Assembly (NCBI GenBank): GCA_900175165.2
Contig: FWWN02000612.1
Coordinates: forward strand, 1-64,000
Source of the DNA: Rhizomucor pusillus
Taxonomy: Eukaryota > Mucoromycota > Mucoromycetes > Mucorales > Lichtheimiaceae
Direction of reading: 5' to 3'
Length of the DNA stretch: 64,000 nucleotides
Below are positions 1 through 10,927 of this stretch, piece by piece (within the stretch, counting starts at the first letter, position 1; each line of letters opens with the position of its first letter). A program made the translations under genes and the position numbers. A model generated the notes under the pieces. That model was not told the DNA's origin and did not search any database. It saw only the letters and a program-made list of their open reading frames with translations.

Positions 1-101
1 CAATGCGTGAGAGCTATCCTTTTTACACTTTTTATTGTTGTTCAGCAAAAATTGTACAAGAAAGCTAATGAAAAAGCTGCATATGCATGAAGAATAAGAA
101 G

Positions 102-1331
102 TTACAGTGAAGCGCAACAGCATGTGCTGCTGCTGCTGCGTTGGTGCTCCGTAGCTGCTGGTGATGTGCAACATGTCTCATCTGCTGCAGCAGCAGCAAT
201 GTCGGAAGACAATGCATGGATCGCGGCTTCGCGCAGCGTCTGGAGATGCACCATTCTTGGATAACGGTAGGCAATCAGGCTATCGCTATTCTGGTCGTTG
301 TCGCGAAGATGCGGTGCAGCGGAAGCGGAGGATTGCTTGCTGCTTTTCCTCTTACTATCGACGGTTGTTCGCGCCGCTGCAAAGAACGAGACGCCAGAGT
401 CGCGTTTGGGGGTGGTGGAGCTAGAGGATGAGGTGGTGGGCTGTTGTGTGAATAAAACGGATGCAAAGGTGCTGCTCATGCCAAGGACGGCTGTTGTTGT
501 ATTACTTAGCCCCTGCTCGATAAGGGCCATTTTTTCCTGCCGATACTGGCTGTAACTGGGCGACAGCGGTGGCGAGGTCGTCGTCGAGGGCGATGACAAG
601 AAGGAGGATGAGGAGGTGTTTACATTATTATCATTATTGTTAGGGCCGCCAGCAGCAGAGGAGGGTAAGGATGGTGAGGAGGAACGCCGGTGCCGGTGGT
701 GGTGGAGGAGGAGCCAGGAGAACAAGGCATTCTTCTTTTTCTTGCTGCTGCTGCTGCGTTGTTTCTTGTTGACATGATGAAATACTTCAGGCACCACCGG
801 TTGGTCTGGCGACGCATCGAGAGGCACAAATGCTTTGCTTTCAGACAGCCGCTGGCGTTCCAACTCTGCTTCCAATGCCAGTATTTTCCTTTGAGAGAAG
901 ACATACAATTCAACCCGCACCGATTTCTTGTACCGACCGGCACCGCTCGATGCAACCTATATCATACATAATAAATGAGTATGTACACACCGCTGCCGCT
1001 GCTGTTACTCCTTACTCTCACCCCCCGTTTTCTTCTTCCAGCAAGTGAGCCTAACTATGTGCATACATACCCTGTTTGTGTGGTATTTCAGATTCGCTTC
1101 TGTCAGTGGCGCACATGACTCGCTCTGCGGAGATATATCACAAGAGTAAGATCGTCGTTGCTGTTGCTGCTGGTAGTGAGCAATAGTGTGTGAAGATGGA
1201 GATGTATTTAATGACTGTTGTTTGCAAGGAATAATATCGGCGGCTGAGGCGGAAGGGCAGCCCGATGTGCCATGACTGCACACTGCATGGAGCGAGGGAA
1301 ACGAATGTCGAAAAGATGGTATATGTTTCAT
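102..1331 (-). CDS. Ser/Asn/Gln-rich protein with bZIP-like region
   Basis: Two exons joined in phase 0: exon 1 from the ATG at 1331 runs to a GTATGT donor after ...YHTNR (near 1072), and exon 2 opens after a ...ATATAG acceptor (near 960) with VASSGAGRYKK and runs to the TAA at 102. The product is about 350 residues. The junction gives N-R-V-A-S followed by KK and then a coil (KILALEAELERQ), which resembles a fungal bZIP basic region plus the start of a zipper. The arginine expected eight residues after the Asn is replaced by glycine and the zipper heptads are poor, so DNA binding is doubtful. The rest is low-complexity Ser, Thr, Pro and Asn with a KKKK stretch and a Cys-rich tail (CCCASL). 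It may be a nuclear regulator or an unrelated disordered protein. No function is assigned. Confidence 0.45.
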
Positions 1332-1691
1332 GATAAATAGATTTGTAATTGGGATACGAAGCAGAAGAAAAAGAAATGACGAGCAGCAGTGAAAAGAAGA
1401 ATTGACAAAATTGCCAGCTTTAGGTTATCTAGGGGGGAAACGCAGCAGGTCAAAAAAGTGAGAAAGAGGAAAAAAAAGAGTAGAGAGATAGAGGCGGGTG
1501 AGCAAGCGAAAATTAGTAGATAGACGGGGAGGGGGGAAGAGGAGTTGGGGGTTTATTCCTTGAGCAAAAAAGAAGGATTGCGTGTGAGTGTGTGTGTATG
1601 TATGTGTACATATGTGTGTGTGCATATGTATGTATATGTGTGTGGTGTGGTGTGTGTGTATATACGTGAAAGAAAAGGGCCCACCCCATTC
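1332..1691. other. Intergenic, low-complexity
   Basis: Purine-rich and GT-rich stretch between two minus-strand genes. It probably holds the promoter and 5' leader of the upstream-facing gene and the 3' end of the CCDC90-like gene. The open frames here are compositional (poly-TG read in several frames) and I see no gene. Confidence 0.6.
1578..1662. repeat. Imperfect (TG)n microsatellite
   Basis: Runs of TGTGTG interrupted by TATG on the + strand, lying just beyond the stop codon of the minus-strand CCDC90-like gene, so most likely in its 3' untranslated region or the spacer. Confidence 0.75.
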
Positions 1692-2764
1692 TTAAAAGAT
1701 GGTTTCCATATGTGCCATACTTGCCTGGCGCGCTTCCTCCTGCATTTCCTTGAGCTTTCTCTGGGCTTCAGCGATTTCTGATTCTTCCTTTCTTGCTACA
1801 TATCTTTTGAGAATATATCCCAGCGTTGCAATGCCTGTACCTGCCACCACCACGCCGGCTAAAACAATGAATGGTATGTGTTAACTCGTGGATTATTTTG
1901 TTTAATGGATCATTTGCTAGGTTACTTGCCTAATGTTTTCCATATAGTCTCCCATCGAATGGCCTCAATCTCTGTCCGCATATCACCGAGACGCACAGTG
2001 AGCCGGTTGTTAAGTTCTTGTATCCGCATGTCAATCGCCTGCTGCAACTCGCGTGTCTCGTTCTTTCGGCTGTTGGTATCCAATACAATCTCGTTCTTCA
2101 TGATGGCGATATCTTCATTGAGCTTCTGCCCGACCGACTCGACTTCGTGGGTGACAGCCGATGCTTCCGCCTGCAGCAGCTGCAAGTCCTGTCTACGGAG
2201 TAACTGGATTTCTGTACGAAGTTCAGACAATGCGGCCTTGTAGAGGTACGATTCATTCTCCATATCTGCTTTCCGTAGCAACCGGTGTTGACTGGCTGCA
2301 ATGCTTTCAAGCACGCGCGTTAGCAAGGCGTCTGTGTGCTGATTGGTGCATTCTCTTTTTTTCACGTACCTCGCTCGTACCCGGTGCTTGATACAGCTCA
2401 TAAGCACATGTGCCTGCCTCCGTGTGAATCCATGCCTTTCCAGGTCAACAAGCATGCTGTACGTATCAAAGTGGTGCTGCTTGTATATTCTCTTGATGCT
2501 GCGGCCTCCGCCCGCGGAACCGTACACTACAGAGTCCAGGATAGGCGCAACCGATGACGGCGTTGACGACGACGACGATGATTCAGCATTAGGTGTGTTA
2601 TTGTTGCTGCTGCTGCTATTGTTCTTGTTATTGTCGCCTACAACGTGCCGAGTTGGTAAAGGTCGTGGGAATGGACTACCGGAATCGTCTGTCGTGAATC
2701 GTCTCAGACTCGAGGCATTTCTATGAAGAAAAGACTTAGACCTTGCAAAGGTCGATCGCAGCAT
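1692..2764 (-). CDS. CCDC90/FMP32-type mitochondrial coiled-coil protein (DUF1640)
   Basis: Two exons, about 333 residues. The N-terminus (MLRSTFARSKSFLHRNASS) is a basic, Ser-rich presequence, followed by a Ser/Asn linker. The diagnostic segment begins near residue 95 with FDTYSMLVDLERHGFTRRQA, as in the DUF1640/CCDC90 family (yeast FMP32, animal MCUR1/CCDC90B). A long coiled coil follows (residues about 160-275), then a single membrane span near the C-terminus (AGVVVAGTGIATLGYIL) and a short charged tail that may face the other side. Family members sit in the mitochondrial inner membrane and are implicated in respiratory complex assembly or calcium uniporter regulation. The last exon only joins in frame if the intron uses a GC donor (TTA G|GCAAGT ... 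TTTTAG|CC), which puts the span directly after ...WKTL, where the family has it. The family call is strong; the precise role is inferred. Confidence 0.85.
1859..1929 (-). other. GC-AG intron of the CCDC90-like gene
   Basis: 71-nt intron with donor GCAAGT and acceptor TTTTAG. The nearby GT (GTAACC) leaves the wrong phase and no other acceptor restores the membrane-spanning exon, so the GC donor is the only reading I found that gives the family-typical C-terminus. Confidence 0.7.
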
Positions 2765-3237
2765 TTGTAAACTGGTCGGGCTACGCTGGCAATGTATTTC
2801 AATTTTTTAAAGCAACTGCGGGGTGCAGATTTTTGCCGGGACAATTTTCATGCAACTCTTTTAACTTCGACATTGCTTGTAATTATGGCTTCGCAGATAT
2901 ACAACTGGTCATTGTAATGATATGCAATTTGATTGCACTTTGTATTCCGTAATAGAAAATGCATGGTGCTCAAAAAGAAGTCTTAAACACAACAAAAAAT
3001 CGAGGTGGGGGCCTATAGTGAGGAAGTAGGGGAATAATCTAATCGAGTATAAGAAGGTAAACTTTAGAAAGAGGGGGGTAAAGGTAGGTGGTGGTGGTGG
3101 AAATACTAAAGCGTGAAGAAGAAAGAAAGAAAGAGAGAGAGAGAAAGAAAAGAATAAAAATAAAAAAGGAAAAAATGTCAAAAAAGGGGGCGTAGAAAAA
3201 GAGTCATCATCGTCGTATATATGCGTATATATTTTCC
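2765..3237. other. Intergenic, purine-rich
   Basis: Spacer between the start of the CCDC90-like gene (2764) and the 3' end of the IQ-motif gene (3238), both on the minus strand. It contains a GA/AAG-rich tract (about 3115-3180). No gene is visible; the part next to 2764 should be that gene's promoter. Confidence 0.6.
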
Positions 3238-4992
3238 CTATACTGTGGAAATTGGCGTTCTGGTCGTTCTGGACGCAGGCCGCAGCGCCGATCGTTTGAT
3301 ATTTATGATATCCATTCGCGTAGCAGGCGATGCGCGTCCAGCAGAAGTAGCGCCAGTCCGTCTTAGGGTGGTGGCCGTGATGGTTGCCGGGCTACCACGT
3401 TTCATAGTAGCATCCAAATTTTGCTGTTGAGCAAAAAGTCGGTGGTGATGGGTTTTGGCTGTTGTCTTTTCATCTTGCTGCTGCTGACGCTGCTGGCGGC
3501 GAGAAGCAGCTTTCAGTTCTTTCAACTCATTGAGGATCTGCATGGTGGTTGCTTGCAGCTCTTCTCGGGCTCGAACTTCCTTTTGCAGCCGACGTTCCAT
3601 GTGCGCGAGGGCTTCGTTGGCTTTGCGTTCCTGGATCTGGCGCATCTTTGTTTCCTGTTCGATGCGGTCGTACAGCATGTTTTGTTGCTGGTCAACGAGG
3701 ATCGTCATATCCTCCATGGCCTTCTCGAACGCCATACGCATGGCAGTTTCTTCCGCCAGCCGTCGTTCCAGCGCGTCGAGACGTTCCTGGAGTCGTGTCA
3801 TTTGCCGTCGATGCACAGCTCCGCAGACGCGCACCATGCTCGCCGCCGCCTTGTGCGCAGTCAAGTGCTTTCGTGTTCTGTAGCCTCTCCACGCGGCCTG
3901 GATCTTGATGGCCGCCGCCGTGCAGAGATCGTGTTGATCAATCTCTTCCGACACTGGCAGGAACACGGACGAGGACTCGATCGGTAACTCCTTGTCGTCA
4001 TCGAGGGCTTCATCGTACCCTTCGTCGCTGCCGGTCCACAGCCTGCTGCTGACACACCGACGCGTGCCGTCGACGGCGACTCGCTTGGACAGTCGAACAA
4101 ATACAACTTTGGAGTCGCTTGTGCAGTCGCTATCATTGTCATCCGACAGTTCCGACTCGCTGCGAATGATGGGCATATCATGGAAACGGCGATCAACAAG
4201 ATCATCCTTCTTTTCGGCTATCAAGAGGGTAAAATGGAAATGAGGATGTATGCATACCGACGATCCAGACGCAACACAAACCTTGTGCATGGCGTGCATC
4301 GTCCAAAAATGTTGATGGGCAAACGCCCTGGTTCTTGTTGCGCACCACCGCCGTTACCGTGCTTGTCGAATCGCACGATTGCTCTCTGGCACGGTACTCG
4401 TTGCTGTTGTCACTAGCTGCTTGGACAGGAAGTTGCAGCGGTGACAATTTGCCATCGTCGACGAGCGCTGCCGCCGGCGAGAATGCTTCGCTGACAGAGT
4501 CTAAGAACCGATCGAGATGGTCGTTTACGTCGTACTGGCTGTGGTTGATAGCTGACCATTCTTCGTCTGTAATAGTCGAATAGGCGGCAGTGGACGTGGT
4601 GGATGCGGTTGTGAACGATTGCTCGTCAAAAAAAGAACAATCGTCGTCGTCGTACAAATGGGCGAGTGCCTTTAGCCGAGATTTTGGCGGGAACTCATAC
4701 TGAAACTGTTCAGGTGCCAAATTCTGCGGGACAACGAGGGTATCTACGGCGACGTCGTCGTCCATATCGCAAAACGATGATGGCTAATAATATTATTGCC
4801 AAGGGTTAGCCTCTAAAAGTCCAGAATACGGTCCACGAGTCGGCCCTCCATATTCGCGCACATGGCTTGTACGACTCCCCAAAATTTATTCCCATTGTTC
4901 TCTCTCTCCCATACCTGATCGTAGATCTTGTCGTTGCCGCCTAGCGATGACGGATGTTGAAGCATGATAGGTGCTGCATTAAAGTCGTCCAT
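3238..4992 (-). CDS. IQ-motif, coiled-coil protein
   Basis: Three exons, about 519 residues. Exon 1 (4915-4992) encodes MDDFNAAPIMLQHPSSLGG and ends CAG|GTATGG. A 131-nt intron leads to exon 2 (4282-4783), and a 64-nt intron (donor GTTTGT; a competing GTATGC donor 24 nt further in would leave an intron of only 40 nt) leads to exon 3 (3238-4217). The first third is acidic and disordered. One clear IQ motif (AAIKIQAAWRGYRTRKHL, near residue 300) predicts calmodulin or myosin-light-chain binding. It is followed by about 110 residues of charged coiled coil and a basic Thr/Arg-rich tail. No motor, GAP or kinase domain is present. It could be a cytoskeletal or septal adaptor; I do not recognise an ortholog. 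Confidence 0.8.
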
Positions 4993-7900
4993 CGTGTACT
5001 ATAATTATGGATGCTACTTTTGTGTGTGTGTATATGTATGCAATCTATGAAGTTTTCGATACAAGTCAAGGGGGAAGGAGGAGGGGAGGGCGGAGTCAAG
5101 GTGGAGAGGGAATATGGAACAAGCCCGGCAAAGGGAGGTAGGTAAGTATATAGAAAAAAAGAGAAAGGAAGAAGGAATGGTTTGGGTTTTTGCAGGCCAA
5201 AGACGCAAAAAGTGACGAGACTCTTGTCAAGTGGGGTAAAAGAGAAAAAAGGGTATCGAAATGTCAATTGAAAACGCTTTTAAAGGGTTCGGTGCTGCAA
5301 GAAACGTGCTGCGAGTATTGAAAAGGAGAAGGAGTGAAAAAATGGAGAACTGAGCGCGATTGTGAAATATAAATGGAAACCAGCCCAATTTGCGCCAGCC
5401 AGCCCCGTCTATCCCGAAAAAATACGAAAAAGGTCCCAACGCATACAGGCACAAGAAAAGCGCCAGCAGCAGCCGCCTTCTGTTTGATGACAAACAACGA
5501 ACAATAGCTTGCATGAAACGCATGTGATGGGTCTGCACTCATTGTCTTTTCACACACCAGCAACAATCGCCACACTCCTGCGAATGCTGCTGATGAATAA
5601 AGCGTAATAATAACAACGGTCGGCGGGAACAAATTCTCAGCTGACGAAGTTCCATTATGCCGTGCCGAGCCCGCCACGCGAGCAAAAGGTTTTTTCCCTC
5701 CAAAATTCTGTGCAACCGATCCTTTACCAACCATGTGAAGCGTCGTGGCATTTTTTTTTCTCTTTCTTTCCTTAAAGTGTTAATGCTGGGAAGCTGGGAA
5801 ATTACAAAAGATTAAGCGCCGCGGTTCAGACCCTGCTGCGATGACGACATTGACTTGTCATGAAATACAATACTCTTAGTGTACTCATCTTGATCATTCA
5901 TCTTCCTTTCTTTTTGGCGTGATCGTGCGTGTGAAAGTTGAGTGACCGTAACGACGCCCTATTCTTTTCGTCATGTACGCCCTTTTCTTTTTTGGATTGA
6001 TAAGCTTTTTCATGCAAATCTCCTATTCTTTTCTTTATCGCCGGCGATCCACCGTGAACATGTTCTCTGAAATCAATGTGTAAATCAATAGACTGATGTA
6101 CTGCGCACTGATAAGCGCAATATGCAGATTGATGTAGATGTCATTTAGTCCCTGGATCTCTGAAACACTAAAGGTGATGATGACCGATGAAATGTACCAC
6201 TTAACTCCCAAAGTGATCGGGACACCAAAAGGGAAGACGAATGAAAGACCTTCATATGCTTTTTTGCCGGGATATTGCCTACTTACCAAGATAGCCCTAT
6301 CTAAAGCAGCAGATTAAATATGTGTGAGAAAATGAGCAGACTTGAGCGAGGGACTGGTGATCGTGAGTATAGAGATGGCGAAAATATAAATCAGTGTGTC
6401 ATGATCTCGGGTGATGCCGCGGAAGAGTTATTAAAAACTAGTTGCTTCCCACTATAAATTGATTGTTTGAAGATATAGATGAGTAAATATATGTGTAGGG
6501 AAAAAACAAGGGATTTAGAGGGCATGATGAATCTGTCCGGCAATTTATATATCAGACAATTTGGACCAACAACTTGTATCCTGCATAGTGATATATACCA
6601 CTGCTGCTACTGCCAGGTCACTCCTTGTCAACAAACAGTCAGCTCGGTAAACTTTCTTTTTAACAGACACCCCTTCCACCCCTTTCATGCACCTCAGAAA
6701 TGCTGCTGCTGCTATCCTTATCGAAGGCTTTTTTACAGAAAGAATAAGCATGCGGCAATATGAGTGAGAAAGCAATAAGAAGAAAACAGTGCGATTCTGG
6801 ACAGTCGAATTTTCGCGGTGCGGTTCCAAGCGCGTGGCACACAGAACAGAGTTCTTCGGAATAATACACATGTATCACCTGTGTGGGTGGCAAGGAGATC
6901 AACTTTCTTTTCTCCACTTGCTGTGTACGGATTTGCCTTTTATATCAAAGCAGGTTTTTTCTATTTCCAACCGTTCCCTAATTTTCGACAAGTACTGGTT
7001 ACATTTGAGTTACGGAAAGCCCACCTTACCACCTGGCTTGGCGAAACTATGTACGTAAGCGTCGGTTACGATCCCGAACTAGAGACGCATCCATTTGGTT
7101 GCCAAAAATACATTTTTTCTCTTTTTTGCGCAAACCTTCTCGTCTCCGTGGCTAAACCAAGTAGCATCAGTTGCAGCAAGTAGATAAATGCATTACATAT
7201 TCGTGATCGCTACTTAGCAGCGTACCAAGTGGATAATTTTACTATAATTATATCCCGACGACAAGTTCTTATCTTAGCCAACTAGTATATGCGTGGAGTG
7301 GTGGAGGTGCCTGAGATAATTGGCAGGCACGAAAGGAAAAGAAAAACGATGACTCCTTTTTTAGAATTCACTCTCCCTGGAACTAGCCTAGCAGCAGCAA
7401 AGAACACAAAGAAAATCAATGTGGTGACCAGCAGCAGCAGCAGCTGAATAATTCAGGTACAGAGCAGTCTACCCCTGGTCCGATGCACGGCTGCTTCGTG
7501 AATTCGAGAAAGCACGCTCTTGCAACCAGAGAAAAGGCGAAGGTAGTAGCGAGGCACACTCAGAGCCCGTGCTACCCATTACTCGGTGTAACATGAACTT
7601 GTCGTGACCCTGATTGCTACACACTGTTTTGTCGCTTGCCTTTGAGCCTCGTTGACAAACAAAGAAGCAAGTTTGCCGGCGATATTTTCATACACAGCAC
7701 AACATAATCATGATCTTGATATATTTCTCTTTACAGTGCAAACAAAGAATACCCAATTTAGGTTCGATGTTGTCAGCTTTTCCCAAGCTGGGTAGATATT
7801 CGGAGACACAAAAGGACAGCACCATTGTTGTTTGGCGGGCACGGTGCGCTTTGGTGTTCCCTTTCAACTTGCTCTCTCTCTTACTCTCTCCGAGAAACTT

Positions 7901-8097
7901 TTGGGATTAGACTGAAAAAAAGCCCTCTTGGTCTCCCCGTGCCTTTTTTCCCTTCCTTTTCCTTCTTTCCTCTTTGCTCTGGCCATGTACTAACCGATTA
8001 GACCCTATATCCCAGTGGCGTCTCCTTAATCTTTTCTTTTTATTAACATCATTGTCATCAGATTTACCACGTAACACTCCATTCCTTTGGATCGCAA
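4993..8097. other. Long gene-poor interval
   Basis: About 3.1 kb between divergent genes. ORFs of up to 156 codons occur (for example 5264-5734 minus) but none shows a recognisable family, a splice pattern or conserved-looking composition. The end near 4992 and the end near 8097 must hold promoters; the stretch before 8098 has pyrimidine-rich blocks typical of fungal leaders. One hydrophobic frame at 6035-6289 is listed separately. Confidence 0.5.
6035..6289 (-). CDS. Possible exon of an unassigned hydrophobic protein
   Basis: An 84-codon frame whose composition looks more protein-like than its surroundings: two hydrophobic stretches (WYISSVIITFSV and IALISAQYISLLIYTLI) separated by a polar turn and ending in a basic VDRRR tail before the stop. 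A GTAAGT lies near its upstream end (about 6287), so it may be a 3' exon or a decayed gene. I cannot identify the family or a complete gene model; it may be chance. Confidence 0.2.
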   Translation of the reverse strand: MVSRQYPGKKAYEGLSFVFPFGVPITLGVKWYISSVIITFSVSEIQGLNDIYINLHIALISAQYISLLIYTLISENMFTVDRRR

Positions 8098-9705
8098 ATG
8101 TCTTCTGATATTATACCGGGTGCTGAGCCAGAGGATTTGTTCTTTGAGCTGCAGACACTCTTGGATACCTTTTGTTCAGATGCTCAGCAGAAATTCTGCA
8201 TTGAACAGCATGTCGCTAGCGAGCAGCAGTTGCAGCGAATAAAGCAGACGATCAATCTAGTACGCACCGTCGCACCGGATTTGGACCTGATACGCAATCC
8301 CAACAGCGCTAGCATCCGCCATTCCTTGACACTTGCCTGTGTTGAGATGCTAGACTGCTACCAGGCCGTGTGCCATCAGCGCCGAGTGCGAGCAATGCGG
8401 GAGGGTATGGCCCAACAACTTACGGCCGAGTGGCAGGAGCTCAGCCAATCCTTTGAATCAAAGGCCAAGGAGCAATCCAACCTGGTTTCCTTATTTGACA
8501 ATCTGAACGGTCTACAGAAAGCATGGAAGAAGCCTCGCCAGGTGGAACGGATAATGACATCGATTCTCGCAACATCCGAACTTCGAGCAGGCGCCTACGT
8601 TGTGGCAGTAGATCGGCAAAACTATAGCCAGCTCGGACTGAAACGCAAAGCCATTGGATCACGGCAAATTGTATTTGAATGCAGTCGAGTCACCAGGGGT
8701 GAGCAGATGGAGACCATACAAGGAATATGCGAGCGGTTTGCTGCTATATTTGCCCAAAACGCGCACCACAACCTCTCGCAGATTGATCTTCAGGTACGCC
8801 TTGCACAGCCGTTCGGCTTGGCAAAACGACTGCGCCAGTTGCAAGAGCAAGTCTACTTGCCCTTGGATTATTCTCAACACGAGGCGGCTGCTGCTGCCGC
8901 TGCTAGTGCTGCAGTGATCGATAACGACAATGTCCTCCTTCAACACGATAATCTGAGTAGCATCATTTTGGAAGGAGGGGGGAATAACCCAGCAGACCAC
9001 CATCAACAACAACCACCACCTCCGCCGCCTCCCAACGCTGTCCCACCATTTCGGTTTTCTGGCACCGTCGAACCGTCGCTCTGGTACCCCCAAGACGAAG
9101 AAGGTGGTATTCAAAGTGTGCCCACGCCATCTTTTGTCCCTTCGCCGTGGGAATGGCCTGATCTTCTCAAGGTGCGACATCCCTACTATCCCGTTCTATT
9201 TGGCCTATTCAAGAAGAAACGAAGACGGCGACGTGTGCCCGTCATGGTCCGCCTCAGGGGCATATTCTCGGCTAAACCGCGGCAGGAAAGTGACCAGCAG
9301 GACGGTGAAGACGAACCTGACATTACGTTTGCAAGCGTATCCGTGCCTGATCTCTGTCGGCATTTCTGCAGAGCGGGGCGCAGGTTCTACGAGGATGTCA
9401 CAATCAACGCCCGCCTTAAACACAGTCAGGATAGCCAGCTGTTGCAGGAAATTGGCCGCGATCTTGTCAATACTTACTCTGCCATCCAGTTGGAAGCATC
9501 CAGAGCTGTCGTCCATCGCATCCTGTCCATACTGCACGATTTGTCCATGTACGAGGAAAACATGCAAAGCACCAGTAACGACGACCCGGCGGCGGAACCA
9601 TTGCACCAAGCGAGGCATAGTAATAACAACAATGAAGAACAGCATCGAAAAGGAGAAGAAGAAGAAGAAGAAGAGCAAGAAGAACTACGGAATGTAACTG
9701 GCTGA
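8098..9705 (+). CDS. Hypothetical protein, 535 residues, intronless
   Basis: Single uninterrupted frame from ATG (MSSDIIPGAEPEDLFF) to TGA. Residues 1-240 are mostly amphipathic helix with Cys and Leu, ending in a compact segment (about 145-240, including LRAGAYVVAVDRQNYSQLGL). A disordered linker follows with poly-Ala, HHQQQ and a run of seven prolines (about 262-315), then an aromatic patch (WYPQDEE, PSPWEWPDLL), a strongly basic cluster KKKRRRRRVPV (about 374-384) that could be a nuclear localisation signal, another helical segment (about 415-485), and an acidic Glu-rich tail. I do not recognise any domain. Lacking introns in a neighbourhood where nearly every gene of this size has several is unusual. 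Codon use is not obviously foreign. Confidence 0.75.
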   Translation: MSSDIIPGAEPEDLFFELQTLLDTFCSDAQQKFCIEQHVASEQQLQRIKQTINLVRTVAPDLDLIRNPNSASIRHSLTLACVEMLDCYQAVCHQRRVRAMREGMAQQLTAEWQELSQSFESKAKEQSNLVSLFDNLNGLQKAWKKPRQVERIMTSILATSELRAGAYVVAVDRQNYSQLGLKRKAIGSRQIVFECSRVTRGEQMETIQGICERFAAIFAQNAHHNLSQIDLQVRLAQPFGLAKRLRQLQEQVYLPLDYSQHEAAAAAAASAAVIDNDNVLLQHDNLSSIILEGGGNNPADHHQQQPPPPPPPNAVPPFRFSGTVEPSLWYPQDEEGGIQSVPTPSFVPSPWEWPDLLKVRHPYYPVLFGLFKKKRRRRRVPVMVRLRGIFSAKPRQESDQQDGEDEPDITFASVSVPDLCRHFCRAGRRFYEDVTINARLKHSQDSQLLQEIGRDLVNTYSAIQLEASRAVVHRILSILHDLSMYEENMQSTSNDDPAAEPLHQARHSNNNNEEQHRKGEEEEEEEQEELRNVTG

Positions 9706-10329
9706 GCCATAATTCCTGGAAACAGATAATGTTTATTATTCCCTACGCACCACCTTTTTTCCCTTCATTATACTACTAGTTTTGCCATATATTGCTACTG
9801 TAACAGATTGCACCTCCTTTTTTAGCATCATTTATTTTAACTTAGAAGAAGAAAGACCATTCGTTTTTGCTTGTACGTTCACAGTTATTACAAAATGGAT
9901 CTCATTTATCGTCAAACTTGTTATTTGGGAAGATTAACTCCTTCTGCTTGGTTTGGATGATCTGCATATAAATGCTAGCATAGTCATACACATATGAATA
10001 GATGAAAGATATGCAATCGCAGAAATCTTTTCTTCTGACATCTCTTATTGGAGATAACAGTGACTCCCTGCCGCTGCAGTGCTGACCGAAATTTGAGACA
10101 TCAGTTTTTGGAAATTAATCTTCCATGCTTCGTTGCCTTCAAGCAAGATCTAGTTTTAAACGTTGCCTGACTCTTACAATACAATGTGCAAATTTGAATC
10201 GGGATTTCGAATTCTCGTAGCTATATTTTCAACAAGTTCGCAAGGCGGATGAAGTTGATTGGAATGACTTTAACGTCTTTCCTTCAAGCTTTTATTGCAA
10301 ATTCGAGTAAACCGTTGCCATCCTTAGAC
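9706..10329. other. Intergenic, AT-rich
   Basis: Convergent spacer between the + gene ending at 9705 and the minus-strand eS30 gene ending at 10330. It should contain both 3' ends. I see no further gene. Confidence 0.6.
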
Positions 10330-10927
10330 TTAAGGGCCATGGGTGGGTGCAGGGTTCATGCGTCTCTTGCCGCCAAATGCGGTGGTAACGTTGACGAAAC
10401 GGCGGCTAAAGGAGATAGGAATGAGTATCAGAGCCCTGATTAATTTCCATGGTAACCAACCGTTACCATGGAAACAACGACAACTACTTACTTGTAGACC
10501 TGTCTCTTCTTTGCACGGCCGGTCTTGGCCTTCTTCTTTTCTTGCTTGGCAACCTTGGGGGTTTGCGACTTGACTTTACCGGCACGAGCCAAACCTACAA
10601 TGTGCAACAAGGAGAGGGACGATGGTTAATTCAAACGTTGAAAAGTAGCAAATGTGCGCTCGTATACAGACTTCCGTGGACTTTGCCCTAAATAAAGTGG
10701 TGGTGCGTGAGTAAATCCGGTTCAGTGAAATTAGACCCTAAACCTCCACCCAAAAGGATCCGCATTCATCGTTTTCAGAATTCCTTTTTGTCCATCCCTC
10801 CAGCGCGCACTTTTCTGCATCCATCCATTCATCCATCTTCATCCATCATCATCCTTCTTCATCTCTCTCTGGCTGTCATTTGTCCACATCCACATTGTAG
10901 CTGCATCGGCAAAATTGTACATACCAT
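10330..10927 (-). CDS. rps30: 40S ribosomal protein eS30
   Basis: Four exons: 10925-10927 (the ATG only), 10672-10687, 10492-10594 and 10330-10405. Together they encode 65 residues: [20 protein letters not shown], a Lys-rich middle, the core [13 protein letters not shown], and the C-terminus [14 protein letters not shown]. This is a complete eS30, slightly longer than the usual 59-63 residues because of the THGP tail. It is a structural protein of the small subunit near the decoding region. There is no ubiquitin-like (FUBI) domain, so it is the yeast-type stand-alone gene, not the animal FAU fusion. The first intron (10688-10924, 237 nt) sits directly after the start codon, as in yeast RPS30 genes, and is much longer than its neighbours. 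The second intron has a weak donor (GTCTGT) but is fixed by the protein sequence. Confidence 0.93.

Noticed and set aside
124..200. CTG/CAG clusters that look like an array of direct repeats
   Set aside because: Simple trinucleotide repetition without spacers; not a CRISPR array, and this is a eukaryotic genome.
1545..1781. ORF rich in Val/Cys across the TG repeat
   Set aside because: Purely compositional translation of a microsatellite.
3421..3987. 188-codon + strand ORF opposite the IQ-motif gene
   Set aside because: Antisense shadow of a coiled-coil coding exon; Leu/Phe/Cys-rich and without features.
5264..5734. 156-codon minus-strand ORF
   Set aside because: No recognisable domain, start context or splice signals; considered chance in a gene-poor region.
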